From NCBI GenBank assembly GCA_035384565.1, contig DAOOIT010000006.1, positions 1 to 64,000 of the forward strand: a stretch of DNA of 64,000 nt. Reading direction: 5' to 3'. The stretch's first letter is position 1. The number at the start of each line of letters is the position of its first letter. This stretch comes from Planctomycetota bacterium (GTDB lineage: Bacteria > Planctomycetota > PUPC01 > DSUN01). A model generated the notes under the pieces. That model was not told the DNA's origin and searched no databases. It was given only the letters and a program-made list of their open reading frames with translations. Below are positions 47,847 to 56,609 of the stretch, piece by piece. The translations under genes and the position numbers were made by a program.

Positions 47847-48919
47847 TATTGGCTGCGCTCCTTGTACTTGCGCTGGAGGTCCTCGGGGCGCTGGGAGGCG
47901 GTGATCATCGTCTTGTAGTCTATCACCCCTTTGGCGAACAGCTCGTAGAACAGGAAGTCGTCGAGCAGCACCATGCCCTTCGAGCGGCCGGTCTGGATCT
48001 CGGAGTCGATTCGCTCGACCTTGTTCTCGCGGATGAGGTTGGCGATGGCGTCGGTCATGACCATGATCTCGAAGCCCGCCACGCGGCCCTGCCCGCCGAC
48101 GCGCGGCAGCAGCACCTGCGAGAGGATGGCGAGCACCGACACGGCGAGCTGCGAACGCACCATGCCCTGCTGCGTGGTGGGATAGGCATCAATGATGCGG
48201 TTCACCGTGCGCGCCGAGCCGGTGGTGTGAAGGGTGGCGAAGACGATGTGGCCCGTCTCCGCGGCGGTGATCGCGGCGCTCATGGTCTCCAGGTCGCGCA
48301 TCTCGCCCACCAGGATGACGTCGGGGTCCATGCGGAGGGCGCGGCGCACGCCTTCCTTGAAGCTCGGCACGTCCACCCCGATCTCGCGCTGGGTGACGAT
48401 GCACTTCTTGTGGTCGTGATAGTACTCGATGGGGTCCTCGATGGTGATGATGTGGCGCTCCATGTGCTCGTTGATGAAGTTCACCATCGTGGCCTGGGTG
48501 GTCGTCTTGCCGGAGCCGGTCGGGCCGGTGACCAGGACGAGACCGCGGGGCCTCGTGAGCAGCTCCTTGAGGTGGTGGGGGAGACCGATCTGTTCGAAGG
48601 TCAGAAGCTTGTTGGGGATGAGACGCAGGGCGATTCCAATGCAGCCCTTCTGGTGGTAGGCGCTCACGCGGAACCGGGCCTGGTCCAGAAAGGCGAAACC
48701 GAAGTCCGTCGTCCCCACCTCCTGGAGTTCCTGCTGGTGGCGGTCGGGCGTGATCGCCTTCATGAAGCTCACGGTGTCCTCGGGAACCAGCGGAGCCGTG
48801 TCGAGCTTAAGCATCCGGCCGTTGAGCCGCACCGTGGGCGGCCGTCCCACGCACATGTGCAGGTCCGACGCGCCGCGGTCTACAATGAACTGCAACAGGC
48901 GATTGACTTCGATAGGCAT
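47846..48919 (-). CDS. pilT: PilT-family retraction ATPase
   Basis: A 357-residue hexameric ATPase that disassembles type IV pili. No GspE N-terminal domain is present; the protein starts MPIEVNRLLQFIVDRGASDLHM, the PilT pattern. Walker A GPTGSGKTTTQATM, ITIEDPIEYYH, ILVGEMRDLETM and the His box TLHTTGSA follow. The PilT hallmark motif AIRNLIRE appears as AIANLIRENK. Its presence implies that at least one pilus in the system retracts, which a pure type II secretion machine would not do. Confidence 0.94.
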   Translation of the reverse strand: MPIEVNRLLQFIVDRGASDLHMCVGRPPTVRLNGRMLKLDTAPLVPEDTVSFMKAITPDRHQQELQEVGTTDFGFAFLDQARFRVSAYHQKGCIGIALRLIPNKLLTFEQIGLPHHLKELLTRPRGLVLVTGPTGSGKTTTQATMVNFINEHMERHIITIEDPIEYYHDHKKCIVTQREIGVDVPSFKEGVRRALRMDPDVILVGEMRDLETMSAAITAAETGHIVFATLHTTGSARTVNRIIDAYPTTQQGMVRSQLAVSVLAILSQVLLPRVGGQGRVAGFEIMVMTDAIANLIRENKVERIDSEIQTGRSKGMVLLDDFLFYELFAKGVIDYKTMITASQRPEDLQRKYKERSQ

Positions 48920-49133
48920 TGCTACTCGCGCCAATTCCAGGGGCTAGGACTGTCGGCGGGCGCCAACATCATTTCCCCCGCCCGGCCAAAGGAAGAGAGT
49001 GTGGCGATGTCCCACAGCACGTTGTTCGTCGCCCAGACGGCCCGACGGCCCCCACCCCATGGGGCGCACCCGACGGCATTCCCGGCGTCGCGCATTGAGC
49101 CTGAGTCCACCTTGCCACGGGTGGGCGCCCTCC

Positions 49134-50849
49134 CTAGGTGGTCGCGGCCAGGATGTCGCCCGCGACGTTGCTGAGGACCTCTTCGATTGTCGTCAGGCCT
49201 TGCAGCACCTTGCGGACGCCGTCCTGAAGCAGGGGCCGCATGCCGGACGCGATCGCCTGGTCGCGGATGCGGTTGGTGGGGGCTTTGTTGAAGGCCATGT
49301 CGCGGAGCTGTCCGTCCATCTCCATGAGCTCGAAGATGCCCACACGGCCCTTGAAGCCTGTGTGGTTGCATTCGCCGCAGCCGGCCCCCTTGTAGAAGGT
49401 CACGTGCGCCACGTCCTCAGGGGTGAGGTTCACCATCTTGAGCTCGACGGGCTTGGGCTCGTACGGCTCCTTGCAGTTCGCGCAAATCCTGCGGATGAGG
49501 CGCTGGGCCATGATCGCCTGGATGGACGAGGAGACCAGGAAGGGCTGGACGCCCATGTCGATCAGACGGGCGACGGCGGACGGGGCGTCGTTGGTGTGGA
49601 GCGTGGAGAAGACCAGGTGGCCCGTGAGGGCCGCCTGGATGGCGATTTCGGCGGTCTCCTTGTCGCGGATTTCGCCGACCAGGATCACATTGGGCGCCTG
49701 ACGCAGCATGGCGCGCAGGATTCGGGCGAAGGTCATGCCGATCGGCTCGCGGACCTCGGCCTGGTTGATGCCCGTGAGGCTGTACTCGACAGGGTCCTCG
49801 GCCGTGATGATCTTGCGGTCGGGCGTGTTCAGCTCGTTCAGGGCGGCGTAGAGCGTGGTGGTCTTGCCCGAGCCGGTGGGGCCGGTGACCAGCACGATGC
49901 CGTTGGGCCGCTTGATGATAGCGCGGAAGCGCCGGTAGTCGTCGTCGCCGAACCCGAGGTCCTGCACGCCGAGCAAGACCGACTGCTTGTCAAGAATACG
50001 CAGGACGACGCTGGGGCCGTGGCTGGCCGGAAGGGCGGAGACGCGCAGGTCAATGTCCCGGCCCAGGAGCTTCATGCGGATTCGCCCGTCCTGCGGGCGC
50101 CGCCGCTCGGCCACGTCCATGTCGCTCATGATCTTGATACGCGAGACGATCGCGCCCTGAAGGCTCTTGGGCGGGTTCTCCACCTCGAAGCACACGCCGT
50201 CCACCCTGTAGCGGATGCGCAGGCGGTTCATGAGGGGTTCGATGTGGATGTCGCTCGCCCGGGAGCGCAGCGCCTCTGTGATGATGAGTGTGACCAGGCG
50301 GATGACGGGCGCATCGTCCGCAGAGTCGCCTTCCCCCAGCTCGTCGGCGTTCTTGTCTGTGAAAGCGATGTCGCTCTCGGTGAACTCCTGGAGCATGTTG
50401 TCAACGGTCTCTTCGCCCGTTTCGTACTTCTGGTGGATCGCTTCCTCGATGGCGTCGCTGGCCGCGATGACGTAGTCAATGTCGCAGTTGGTTGCGAAGC
50501 GCAGGTGGTCGAGCGCATACAGGTCGAGCGGGTCGGCCACGGCCACGGTCAGCCGGCCGTCGGCCCGGCTGATGGGGATCAGGTGGTGCTCGCGCGCCAT
50601 GGCCTTGGGCACCGCGGCGAGGGCCTCCTGGGCGATGTCGAGCGTGCGCGGGTCCACCACCTTGCGGCCAAACTGGAGAGAAAGAGCGTGCGCAATGTCC
50701 CCAGGGGTGCAATAGCCCAGCGTTAGCAGCGCATCGCCGATGCGGACGCTGGAGTCCTTCTGGAGGTCCAGCGCCTCCTGGAGCTGTGGGTGTGTGATCA
50801 CGCCCAACTCGGTCAGGATCGTACCCAGTAGCTTCCTGCGGTGGGCCAT
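49134..50849 (-). CDS. GspE/PilB-family assembly ATPase 2
   Basis: A 571-residue second assembly ATPase. The N-terminal domain reads LLGTILTELGVITHPQLQEAL. Core motifs are Walker A GPTGSGKTTTLYAAL, TAEDPVEYSLTGINQAEV, ILVGEIRDKETA, LHTNDAPSAVARL and a zinc module CANC ... CGEC. An acidic stretch (KNADELGEGDSADD) separates the N-domain from the core. ATG 50849 (MAHRRKLL) is preferred over the more distal ATG. A 214-base gap without a gene separates it from pilT. The two ATPases could serve two different pilus assemblies. Confidence 0.93.
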   Translation of the reverse strand: MAHRRKLLGTILTELGVITHPQLQEALDLQKDSSVRIGDALLTLGYCTPGDIAHALSLQFGRKVVDPRTLDIAQEALAAVPKAMAREHHLIPISRADGRLTVAVADPLDLYALDHLRFATNCDIDYVIAASDAIEEAIHQKYETGEETVDNMLQEFTESDIAFTDKNADELGEGDSADDAPVIRLVTLIITEALRSRASDIHIEPLMNRLRIRYRVDGVCFEVENPPKSLQGAIVSRIKIMSDMDVAERRRPQDGRIRMKLLGRDIDLRVSALPASHGPSVVLRILDKQSVLLGVQDLGFGDDDYRRFRAIIKRPNGIVLVTGPTGSGKTTTLYAALNELNTPDRKIITAEDPVEYSLTGINQAEVREPIGMTFARILRAMLRQAPNVILVGEIRDKETAEIAIQAALTGHLVFSTLHTNDAPSAVARLIDMGVQPFLVSSSIQAIMAQRLIRRICANCKEPYEPKPVELKMVNLTPEDVAHVTFYKGAGCGECNHTGFKGRVGIFELMEMDGQLRDMAFNKAPTNRIRDQAIASGMRPLLQDGVRKVLQGLTTIEEVLSNVAGDILAATT

Positions 50850-50920
50850 GCGTCTCACTCGGCCTGGTAGCCGGATCGTTTGCTGACGGCCTGACGCCTC
50901 CGTCATCCCGATAAAGCTAG

Positions 50921-50949
50921 ATTGTAGCGCACATGGCAGGCGGCGTCAA
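50921..50949 (-). promoter_or_regulatory. Promoter of the second GspE gene
   Basis: On the minus strand, TTGACG (50944-50949) and TACAAT (50921-50926) with a 17-base spacer. The 50950-51159 remainder holds no gene. Confidence 0.6.
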
Positions 50950-51159
50950 CACCTCATTCGCCTGTGCAGCCGATGCGTCGGGCGATGCCAAGACAAAGCG
51001 CCGTCCCGCCCGTCCAGCCGGCGGTGTCCAAGGGGCCGGAGGGAAGCCGCACGCCATGGCACGGGCCCTGTGTCTCCCCCTGGCTCGGCAGCGCGAGCGC
51101 GCAACGGCCGCGGCAGGCCGGGCAGCCGACGGTCGGGCGCAGGCGCCTGTGCGCCGCGG

Positions 51160-51627
51160 CTACTTCTCCTCAGCAGGCTTGTTCTCGCCCCCCGCGGCCT
51201 CCCCGCCCGCCTTGTTGCCCGCCTTCTTCTCGCGGGCATCGTCCCACTGCTTCTGGAGCTTCTCTGCGTACGCGCGGGCGTCCTCTTCCTTCTTGAAGGT
51301 CTGGGCTATCTTCTGGAGCAGCTTGGGGCCCTTCGGGGCGGGTTCCTTGAACTCCTCTTTGCGCTTCTGGGCGTCGCGCTTCGCCCGCATCCAGTCCTCG
51401 CCAGCCTTCTTGTACTCTTCCTCATACTCTTTGAGGCGTTCGCGGGAGTCGAGGTCCGACACAACTTCGAACGTCACCTCACCGCTGACGCCCATCACCT
51501 GGAACACGTAGTAGCGCTGGGGCTTTCGTTCGCGTGGGGCATTCGTGCCGGCAGCCAGAGCGCCGGAAACCCACATTGCCGCCGCCATCGCCAAGATGCC
51601 CCCACAGACTCGTCGGGACACCACCAT
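51160..51627 (-). CDS. Exported coiled-coil protein of unknown function
   Basis: A 155-residue protein. A signal peptide is likely (MVVSRRVCGGILAMAAAMWVSGALA). The mature part first has RYYVFQVMGVSGEVTFEVVSD, a short beta-rich region, then a highly charged helix of about 75 residues rich in Lys and Glu (EYEEEYKKAGEDWMRAKRDAQKRKEEF), ending GGENKPAEEK. AGGAGA lies 6 bases before ATG 51627; the longer frame to 51747 crosses the promoter. No family recognised. Confidence 0.65.
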   Translation of the reverse strand: MVVSRRVCGGILAMAAAMWVSGALAAGTNAPRERKPQRYYVFQVMGVSGEVTFEVVSDLDSRERLKEYEEEYKKAGEDWMRAKRDAQKRKEEFKEPAPKGPKLLQKIAQTFKKEEDARAYAEKLQKQWDDAREKKAGNKAGGEAAGGENKPAEEK

Positions 51628-51718
51628 CTGGGCTCTCCTGACACTGCCTCCTTTGGCCTGCTGCGGCGCGTTTCTGCGCGTACCGCAGCGTGTCAACAAG
51701 AGGATACCAATGTCTGGG

Positions 51719-51747
51719 ATTATACTGCAAGCGGCTCCGCGAGGCAA
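51719..51747 (-). promoter_or_regulatory. Promoter of the exported coiled-coil gene
   Basis: On the minus strand, TTGCCT (51742-51747) and TATAAT (51719-51724) with a 17-base spacer. Confidence 0.6.
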
Positions 51748-51873
51748 GGGAGCAACCCCGTGGGGGTGTGGGCCGGATTTGTAGGCAGGGTGATTGTCTC
51801 TGGAGCCTGAAGGGCTCGCATGGGATAGCCCAGGACAACGCCCGTATCTTCTCCCACACGTCAGGGCTTTGTG

Positions 51874-51975
51874 GCCCGCGAACGCGGGCGACCGGGGCTA
51901 CCCTCAAACGCCCCCTCGGGGGCAAGACCCCGACCCCCGGAAGATGTGGGCTACCCTATTTCGCTCCTTCGGAGC
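51874..51975. repeat. Hairpin-rich intergenic element
   Basis: Three perfect hairpins lie close together: GCCCGCG-AA-CGCGGGC (51874-51889), GCCCCC-TC-GGGGGC (51910-51923) and GCTCC-TTC-GGAGC (51963-51975). GGGCTACCC is repeated directly at 51895-51903 and 51948-51956. The text GTGGGCTACCCTATTTCGCTCC resembles, from memory, interspersed elements scattered through planctomycete genomes. The rest of 51748-52067 shows no gene. Confidence 0.45.
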
Positions 51976-52067
51976 TCCCGCAGCCACCCACAATTCCGGC
52001 CCGCAGCCACCGTGGGCGGCGCGGCCGGCATTCTCCCGGCGCGGATGCCAGGGCAGGAGGCATGGAG

Positions 52068-53966
52068 TCAGGTTCGGAGACGGCGGAAATCGCCGTCGCG
52101 GACGATGTTCCGCGTGGCGTCGAAGTGCTGCATCAGGCCCAGGGCGTAGCGGCGGGTGGTGTTGAGCAACTGGCGGAAGTCGCTCATGGTGATCTGCCCG
52201 TGCTGGCGCAGGTAGGCTTCGAGCTTACGCCACGCCTCCTCGACCGCCTGAGGGTGGAAGCCACAAACCTCGGCATCCACCAGGCCGCCGCTCTTGAGGA
52301 GCGCCTCGTGGACCGAAGCGATCTGGGCCGCGGGGAAGGGCAGGGCCTTCTGGAGGTCGGCCAGCGTGGGCGGCGCAAAGGGCGCGGCGAGGCAAGCCGC
52401 GAGGATGGCCTCGCGCACCTCGGCCTGGCGTGGGTCGAGTTGCACGCGGTGGCTGGCCAGCGCATAGGTGTTCTCCACGCGGCGGAAGCGCCCGGCCGCC
52501 ACCCCCTCGTCCAGGATCGCGGCGAGGAGGTCCTCGGTGAACCGACGTTCGGGGTCTATCTTGGCCGCCAGCGCCGCCACGGTGAGCCCGGTGGCCAGCA
52601 GGGGCTTGGCCTTGTGATGCTGTGACAGGGCAGCGGCGGCCTGCTCGATAGCCGCGTCGCGGAGCGCGAGATCGTAGAGCCAGGCATCGGCGCCGGTGGA
52701 CAGAATGCGGATGCGGTCGCCGCAGGCCTGCAGAACCGCGGCGGGCGTCTCGGCCAGTTCTTTGCACACGGCGCTGAGGCGGAGCGGCCCCGCGGCCTTG
52801 CGGAGTTCGTTGCTGATGGCGGCCTGGAGGCCGCCGTTGGCCAGGGCGAGCAGGGCCTCGGCCGCGTCGGCGCGCTGGCGCCTGTGCTTCAGGGGGTGCG
52901 CGTCCAGCACCTCGCCCCCTCCGAGGGTGGCGTCGCCGCCGGCGGTGCGCACGATGAACCGATCGCCGTGGCGGGCCACCACCTGCCCCGCCAGGCGCAG
53001 TTGCGCCCAGGCCTCGCTCCCGGGCTCGAGGCGAAGGCGATCCAGCAGAGCGACGCGGGCGTGGACCTCGCTCGTGCCCAGGTGGAAGGTCACCGATGCC
53101 CCGTGCTCGATGGGGCGGGGCACCGCCGCGTCCAGGACGAGTCGCCCGTCCACCATCGAGGTCGGCAGGAAGGCGTCGCGCGCACACAGCACGTCGCCGC
53201 GCTCGAGTTCATCATGCTTGATGCCCGCGAGGTTCACCGCGGTGCGCTGGCCGGCGTAGGCCGCTTCGACGGCGCTGCCATGCCACTGGAGGCCGCGGAC
53301 GCGGGCGCGCTGCCCGCGCGGCAGGACTTCGACCTCGTCGCCCACGCGGAGCACGCCGCCCACCAGGGTGCCCGTGACCACCGTGCCGTGGCCGGCGATG
53401 GCGAACGAGCGGTCTATGGGCAGCCGCGCGAGCGCGCCGCCGGGGCGCTCGGGGATGCGGGCCGCCACCCGGGCGATAGCCTCGCGCAGCGCGTCGAGGC
53501 CCTGGCCGGTCACGCTCGACACGGGCACGATGTCGGCCCTCGCAAGGAAGGTGTCCGCGACCAGCTCGCGCACCTCCTCGACGACCAACTCGACCATCTC
53601 GGCGTCCACAAGGTCCACCTTGTTCACGACCACCAGCCCATCCCGGATGGCGAGGAGCTTGAGGATGGCGAGGTGCTCCCGTGTCTGAGGCATCACGGAG
53701 TCGTCCGCGGCGACGACCAGGATGGCGAAGTCAATCCCCGTGGCGCCGGCCACCATCGTGCGCACGAAACGCTCGTGGCCGGGCACGTCCACGAGTCCCA
53801 CGCGGGTTCCGTCGGGCAGGTCCAGGAAGGCATAGCCGAGCTCGATCGAGATGCCCCGCCGCTTCTCCTCGGGCAAACGGTCCATCTCGATGCCCGTCAG
53901 GGCCTTGATGAGCGAGCTCTTGCCGTGGTCAATGTGCCCGGCGGTGCCGGCGACGAGGTGCTTCAT
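52068..53966 (-). CDS. selB: Selenocysteine-specific translation elongation factor
   Basis: A 632-residue GTPase that delivers selenocysteinyl-tRNA to UGA codons marked by a SECIS hairpin. The G domain shows GHIDHGKSSL (10-19), the switch EEKRRGISIELGYA, DVPGHE (60-65) and VVNKVDLVD. Two beta-barrel domains follow (GTVVTGTLVGGVLRVGDEVEV). The C-terminal third has the winged-helix repeats that bind SECIS RNA (ITMSDFRQLLNTTRRYALGLMQHFD is the last one). The start overlaps the selA stop as ATGA. Confidence 0.96.
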   Translation of the reverse strand: MKHLVAGTAGHIDHGKSSLIKALTGIEMDRLPEEKRRGISIELGYAFLDLPDGTRVGLVDVPGHERFVRTMVAGATGIDFAILVVAADDSVMPQTREHLAILKLLAIRDGLVVVNKVDLVDAEMVELVVEEVRELVADTFLARADIVPVSSVTGQGLDALREAIARVAARIPERPGGALARLPIDRSFAIAGHGTVVTGTLVGGVLRVGDEVEVLPRGQRARVRGLQWHGSAVEAAYAGQRTAVNLAGIKHDELERGDVLCARDAFLPTSMVDGRLVLDAAVPRPIEHGASVTFHLGTSEVHARVALLDRLRLEPGSEAWAQLRLAGQVVARHGDRFIVRTAGGDATLGGGEVLDAHPLKHRRQRADAAEALLALANGGLQAAISNELRKAAGPLRLSAVCKELAETPAAVLQACGDRIRILSTGADAWLYDLALRDAAIEQAAAALSQHHKAKPLLATGLTVAALAAKIDPERRFTEDLLAAILDEGVAAGRFRRVENTYALASHRVQLDPRQAEVREAILAACLAAPFAPPTLADLQKALPFPAAQIASVHEALLKSGGLVDAEVCGFHPQAVEEAWRKLEAYLRQHGQITMSDFRQLLNTTRRYALGLMQHFDATRNIVRDGDFRRLRT

Positions 53967-55378
53967 TGTGTGGCGGCCCTCTGGGCGGTGGAGCGCCCGG
54001 TTGCGAGGGCTTGGACGCAGTCCAGGATGTCGCGGGCATCGTCGGGCAACAGCGTGCGCACGTCGAGGCCGAAGCGGCTGCGCCGGAACCTGCCGAAGAT
54101 CGGCGGCTCGTGGGCTCGAAAGGCGGCGTCGAGCGCGCCGGCGGGGTGGCCGGCAGCCTCGAGCCAGACGACGACGGTGGGCACAGTTTCGCCCGGGAGA
54201 GAGCCGCCTCCGATGGAACTCTCATCCGCCTCGGGCGAGGCGGCCCACCGCGGCGCCACGCGGCGGATGGCTTCGGCAAGCGCTTGGGCATCCTGCGCCA
54301 CGTCTTCCACCGGCCGGCGGATCAAGTGCATCGTCACCGTGTCGGGCGCGCCGGCGTGGAGATGGGCGCGCAGCGTGGCCTCGAGCCCCGCGAGCGTGAC
54401 CTTGCAGACGCGCAGGGCGCGTTTGAGAGGGTGCCGGTTGATGCTCTGGACAAGGGCGCGCCGGCCGACAAGGGCGCCGCCCTGCGGGCCGCCGAGGAGT
54501 TTGTCGGTGCTGAACGTCACCAGGTCGGCGCCGTCTGCCACCGCCTGGCGGACGACCGGCTCCTGGGCGAACACGGCTTCTCGGCCGGGGAGGAGAAGGC
54601 CCGAGCCTGTGTCGAAGAGCAGCAGGGCGCCCGAGCGGCGGGCCAGCTCGGCCAGGGGCTTCACCGCCACGTCGCAGGCGAACCCGACGATGCGGAAGTT
54701 GCTGGGGTGGATCTTGAGGATGGCGGCCGCACCGTGGGTCAGCGCGGCCTCGTAGTCGGCGAGGCGGGTGCGGTTGGTGGTGCCGACCTCGACCATCTGG
54801 GCGCCGCTGCACGCGATGATCTCGGGCAGACGGAACGAGCCGCCGATCTCGACCAGCTCGCCCCGCGAGCAGAGGACCCGCTGGCCTGCCGCCAGCGCCG
54901 TGAGGGCCAGCACGAGGGCCGCCGCGTTGTTGTTCACCACGGTGGCGGCCTCGGCGCCCGTCAGGCGCATCAGGAGGTCGGCCACGTGGGTGTCGCGATG
55001 GGCGCGGCTGCCGGTGGCCAGGTCCACCTCGAGGTTGCAGTAAGCGCCTGCGACCTCGGCCATGGCCTTGATGGCGGCCGGGCCGATCGGCGAGCGGCCG
55101 AGGTTGGTGTGGATGATGACGCCGGTGGCGTTCACCACGCGCCGCAGCGAGCGCGGAGCCTTGACCCCGAGGCGCGCGGCCGCCATCTCGGCCACCTGCG
55201 CCGCCGTCTCGTCGGTCGTCGTCCCCTCCCCGGCGGACCGCTGGCGGTCGGCGCGCACTGCGGCCACGCACTCGCGCACGCACTCCACCACCAGCTCGCG
55301 CGGCAGCTCGGCCAGCAGCGCCCGCAGGGCGGGCTGGCTCAGCACCAGCTCGACGCTGGGAATGCCCAGAACGTTCAT
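53963..55378 (-). CDS. selA: L-seryl-tRNA(Sec) selenium transferase
   Basis: PLP-dependent enzyme converting seryl-tRNA(Sec) to selenocysteinyl-tRNA(Sec) with selenophosphate. It opens MNVLGIPSVELVLSQPALRALL. NATGVIIHTNLGRSP, CNLEVDLATGSRAHRD, the VVNNNAAALVLAL cofactor region and the PLP-lysine motif FSTDKLLGGPQGG are present. The length is 471 aa from ATG 55378, typical; the upstream extension of the frame crosses the promoter. First gene of selAB. selD and the tRNA(Sec) gene are not in the window. Confidence 0.96.
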   Translation of the reverse strand: MNVLGIPSVELVLSQPALRALLAELPRELVVECVRECVAAVRADRQRSAGEGTTTDETAAQVAEMAAARLGVKAPRSLRRVVNATGVIIHTNLGRSPIGPAAIKAMAEVAGAYCNLEVDLATGSRAHRDTHVADLLMRLTGAEAATVVNNNAAALVLALTALAAGQRVLCSRGELVEIGGSFRLPEIIACSGAQMVEVGTTNRTRLADYEAALTHGAAAILKIHPSNFRIVGFACDVAVKPLAELARRSGALLLFDTGSGLLLPGREAVFAQEPVVRQAVADGADLVTFSTDKLLGGPQGGALVGRRALVQSINRHPLKRALRVCKVTLAGLEATLRAHLHAGAPDTVTMHLIRRPVEDVAQDAQALAEAIRRVAPRWAASPEADESSIGGGSLPGETVPTVVVWLEAAGHPAGALDAAFRAHEPPIFGRFRRSRFGLDVRTLLPDDARDILDCVQALATGRSTAQRAATQ

Positions 55379-55420
55379 CGCGTGGCACCTCGGGCGCGCT
55401 GGGGCGGTTCGTTCGCCCGT

Positions 55421-55449
55421 ATTGTAACCGCCGCGCTGGCAAGGGTCAA
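55421..55449 (-). promoter_or_regulatory. Promoter of selAB
   Basis: On the minus strand, TTGACC (55444-55449) and TACAAT (55421-55426) with a 17-base spacer. Confidence 0.6.
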
Positions 55450-55569
55450 GGCTGCCTCCCCGGGCGCCAGCCGTCCAACGCGGGCGGCGACAGAGGCGAG
55501 GGAACGTGGCGCCCGGCGCCTGCGCCCCCATTCGCCGTCGAGTTGTCTTGGAAACCAGACACGGCGCCG

Positions 55570-55697
55570 CCATACCTGCTCATTCTGCCATTCTCGCTCT
55601 GGTGAGCAAGTATGGCGCTTTGGCGATCCGGGCGGCTCTACGGCCTTTCCGCCCATACTTGCTCAATTTCCTCCCCCTCACAGTTGAGCAAGTATGG
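55570..55697. repeat. Four-arm palindromic repeat, locus 2 (TGAGCAAGTATGG arms)
   Basis: The same layout as 35163-35287. Arms alternate: CCATACCTGCTCA (55570-55582), TGAGCAAGTATGG (55603-55615), CCATACTTGCTCA (55653-55665) and TGAGCAAGTATGG (55685-55697). Arms 3 and 4 extend to a perfect 14-bp inverted repeat. The core GGCGCTTTGGCGAT (55614-55627) is the exact reverse complement of 35232-35245. The intergenic stretch 55450-55848 holds nothing else I can name. Confidence 0.7.
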
Positions 55698-55848
55698 CGC
55701 CTGGCCGACCCTGGCCCCGGTGGCCGTCCCCGGCCATCTGCGTCACATGCGCTCTCACAGGGTGACACAGCCGCGGAGCAGGCAGTGCCCGGATGCCTCG
55801 GTGGCGAAGGTGGCCAGGGATGTGGGCATCCTCGAGGGAGCGCCTCAG

Positions 55849-55877
55849 TTGACCCGAGCGTGTCCACGGCTTATACT
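55849..55877 (+). promoter_or_regulatory. Promoter of the zinc-ribbon/moaC operon
   Basis: TTGACC and TATACT with a 17-base spacer, 22 bases before the next ATG. Confidence 0.55.
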
Positions 55878-55899
55878 TAGGTGGGAAAGGAGGGAGCGC

Positions 55900-56082
55900 A
55901 TGCCGAACCGCCGCGTCCAGTGTCCCGAGTGCGGCCACGAGTTTCCGGCCGAGGCGAAGTGGGGGCCGAAAGACTGGGGCCTCTACGTGCTCGCCGTGGG
56001 GCCGATCGGCCTGATGGCCCTCGTGGTTGCGGGCCTCGGCGTCGCGGCCCTGCTGCGCCTCGTCGGCATCGGGGGCGACTAG
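55900..56082 (+). CDS. Small zinc-ribbon membrane protein
   Basis: A 60-residue protein with AGGAGG ideally placed before ATG. The N-terminus RRVQCPECGHEFP is half of a zinc ribbon (C-x2-C), and the rest is one hydrophobic helix (LYVLAVGPIGLMALVVAGLGVAALL). Only two cysteines are present, so metal binding would need dimerisation or would be lost. It is followed 17 bases later by moaC. Confidence 0.6.
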   Translation: MPNRRVQCPECGHEFPAEAKWGPKDWGLYVLAVGPIGLMALVVAGLGVAALLRLVGIGGD

Positions 56083-56099
56083 ACCAACAGAGAGCAGGT

Positions 56100-56600
56100 G
56101 TGGGCAAGTCCGCAAGCCTTTCAGACCGCCACGCCCTCACGCACGTAGATGGAGAGGGCAGGGCGCGGATGGTGGATGTTTCGGCGAAGCGCCCGACGCG
56201 TCGGCGCGCCGTGGCCGAGGGTCTGGTGCGCGTGGGGCGCGAGGCGGCCGCCGCGATCCGAGCCAATGCGGTCGCCAAGGGCCCCGTTCTCGAAACCGCG
56301 CGCATCGCGGGCATCCAGGCCGCTAAACAGGCCGGCGCGCTCATCCCGTTGTGCCACCCTCTGCCCCTTGAGCACGTGGCCGTAGACCTGGCGCTGAAGG
56401 GGGATGACGTGCACATCCGGGCCGAGGCGGTCGTCACCGGGAAGACGGGGGTGGAGATGGAGGCCCTGACGGCCGCGTCGGTCGCCGCCCTGACCGTCTA
56501 CGACATGTGCAAGGCGATCTCCAAGGGAGTCGAGATCCGCTCCCTCCGGCTCCTTGAGAAGTCGGGTGGCAAGTCGGGCACGTGGAGGCGCAACCCGTAG
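56100..56600 (+). CDS. moaC: Cyclic pyranopterin monophosphate synthase
   Basis: Second step of molybdopterin synthesis (with MoaA). From GTG 56100 the protein has 166 aa: LTHVDGEGRARMVDVSAKRPTRR, then ANAVAKGPVLETARIAGIQAAKQAGALIPLCHPL, GKTGVEMEALTAASVAALTVYDMCKA, all MoaC signatures. The GTG start is chosen because homologues begin just before LTH-x-D/N. The reading frame is open upstream but overlaps the zinc-ribbon gene in another frame. Confidence 0.95.
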   Translation: MGKSASLSDRHALTHVDGEGRARMVDVSAKRPTRRRAVAEGLVRVGREAAAAIRANAVAKGPVLETARIAGIQAAKQAGALIPLCHPLPLEHVAVDLALKGDDVHIRAEAVVTGKTGVEMEALTAASVAALTVYDMCKAISKGVEIRSLRLLEKSGGKSGTWRRNP

Positions 56601-56609
56601 CGGCTCACC

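Noticed and set aside
55379..55900. selC tRNA(Sec) beside selA
   Set aside because: The hairpins in this stretch belong to the four-arm repeat; no 90-100 base tRNA-like fold with a UCA anticodon was seen.
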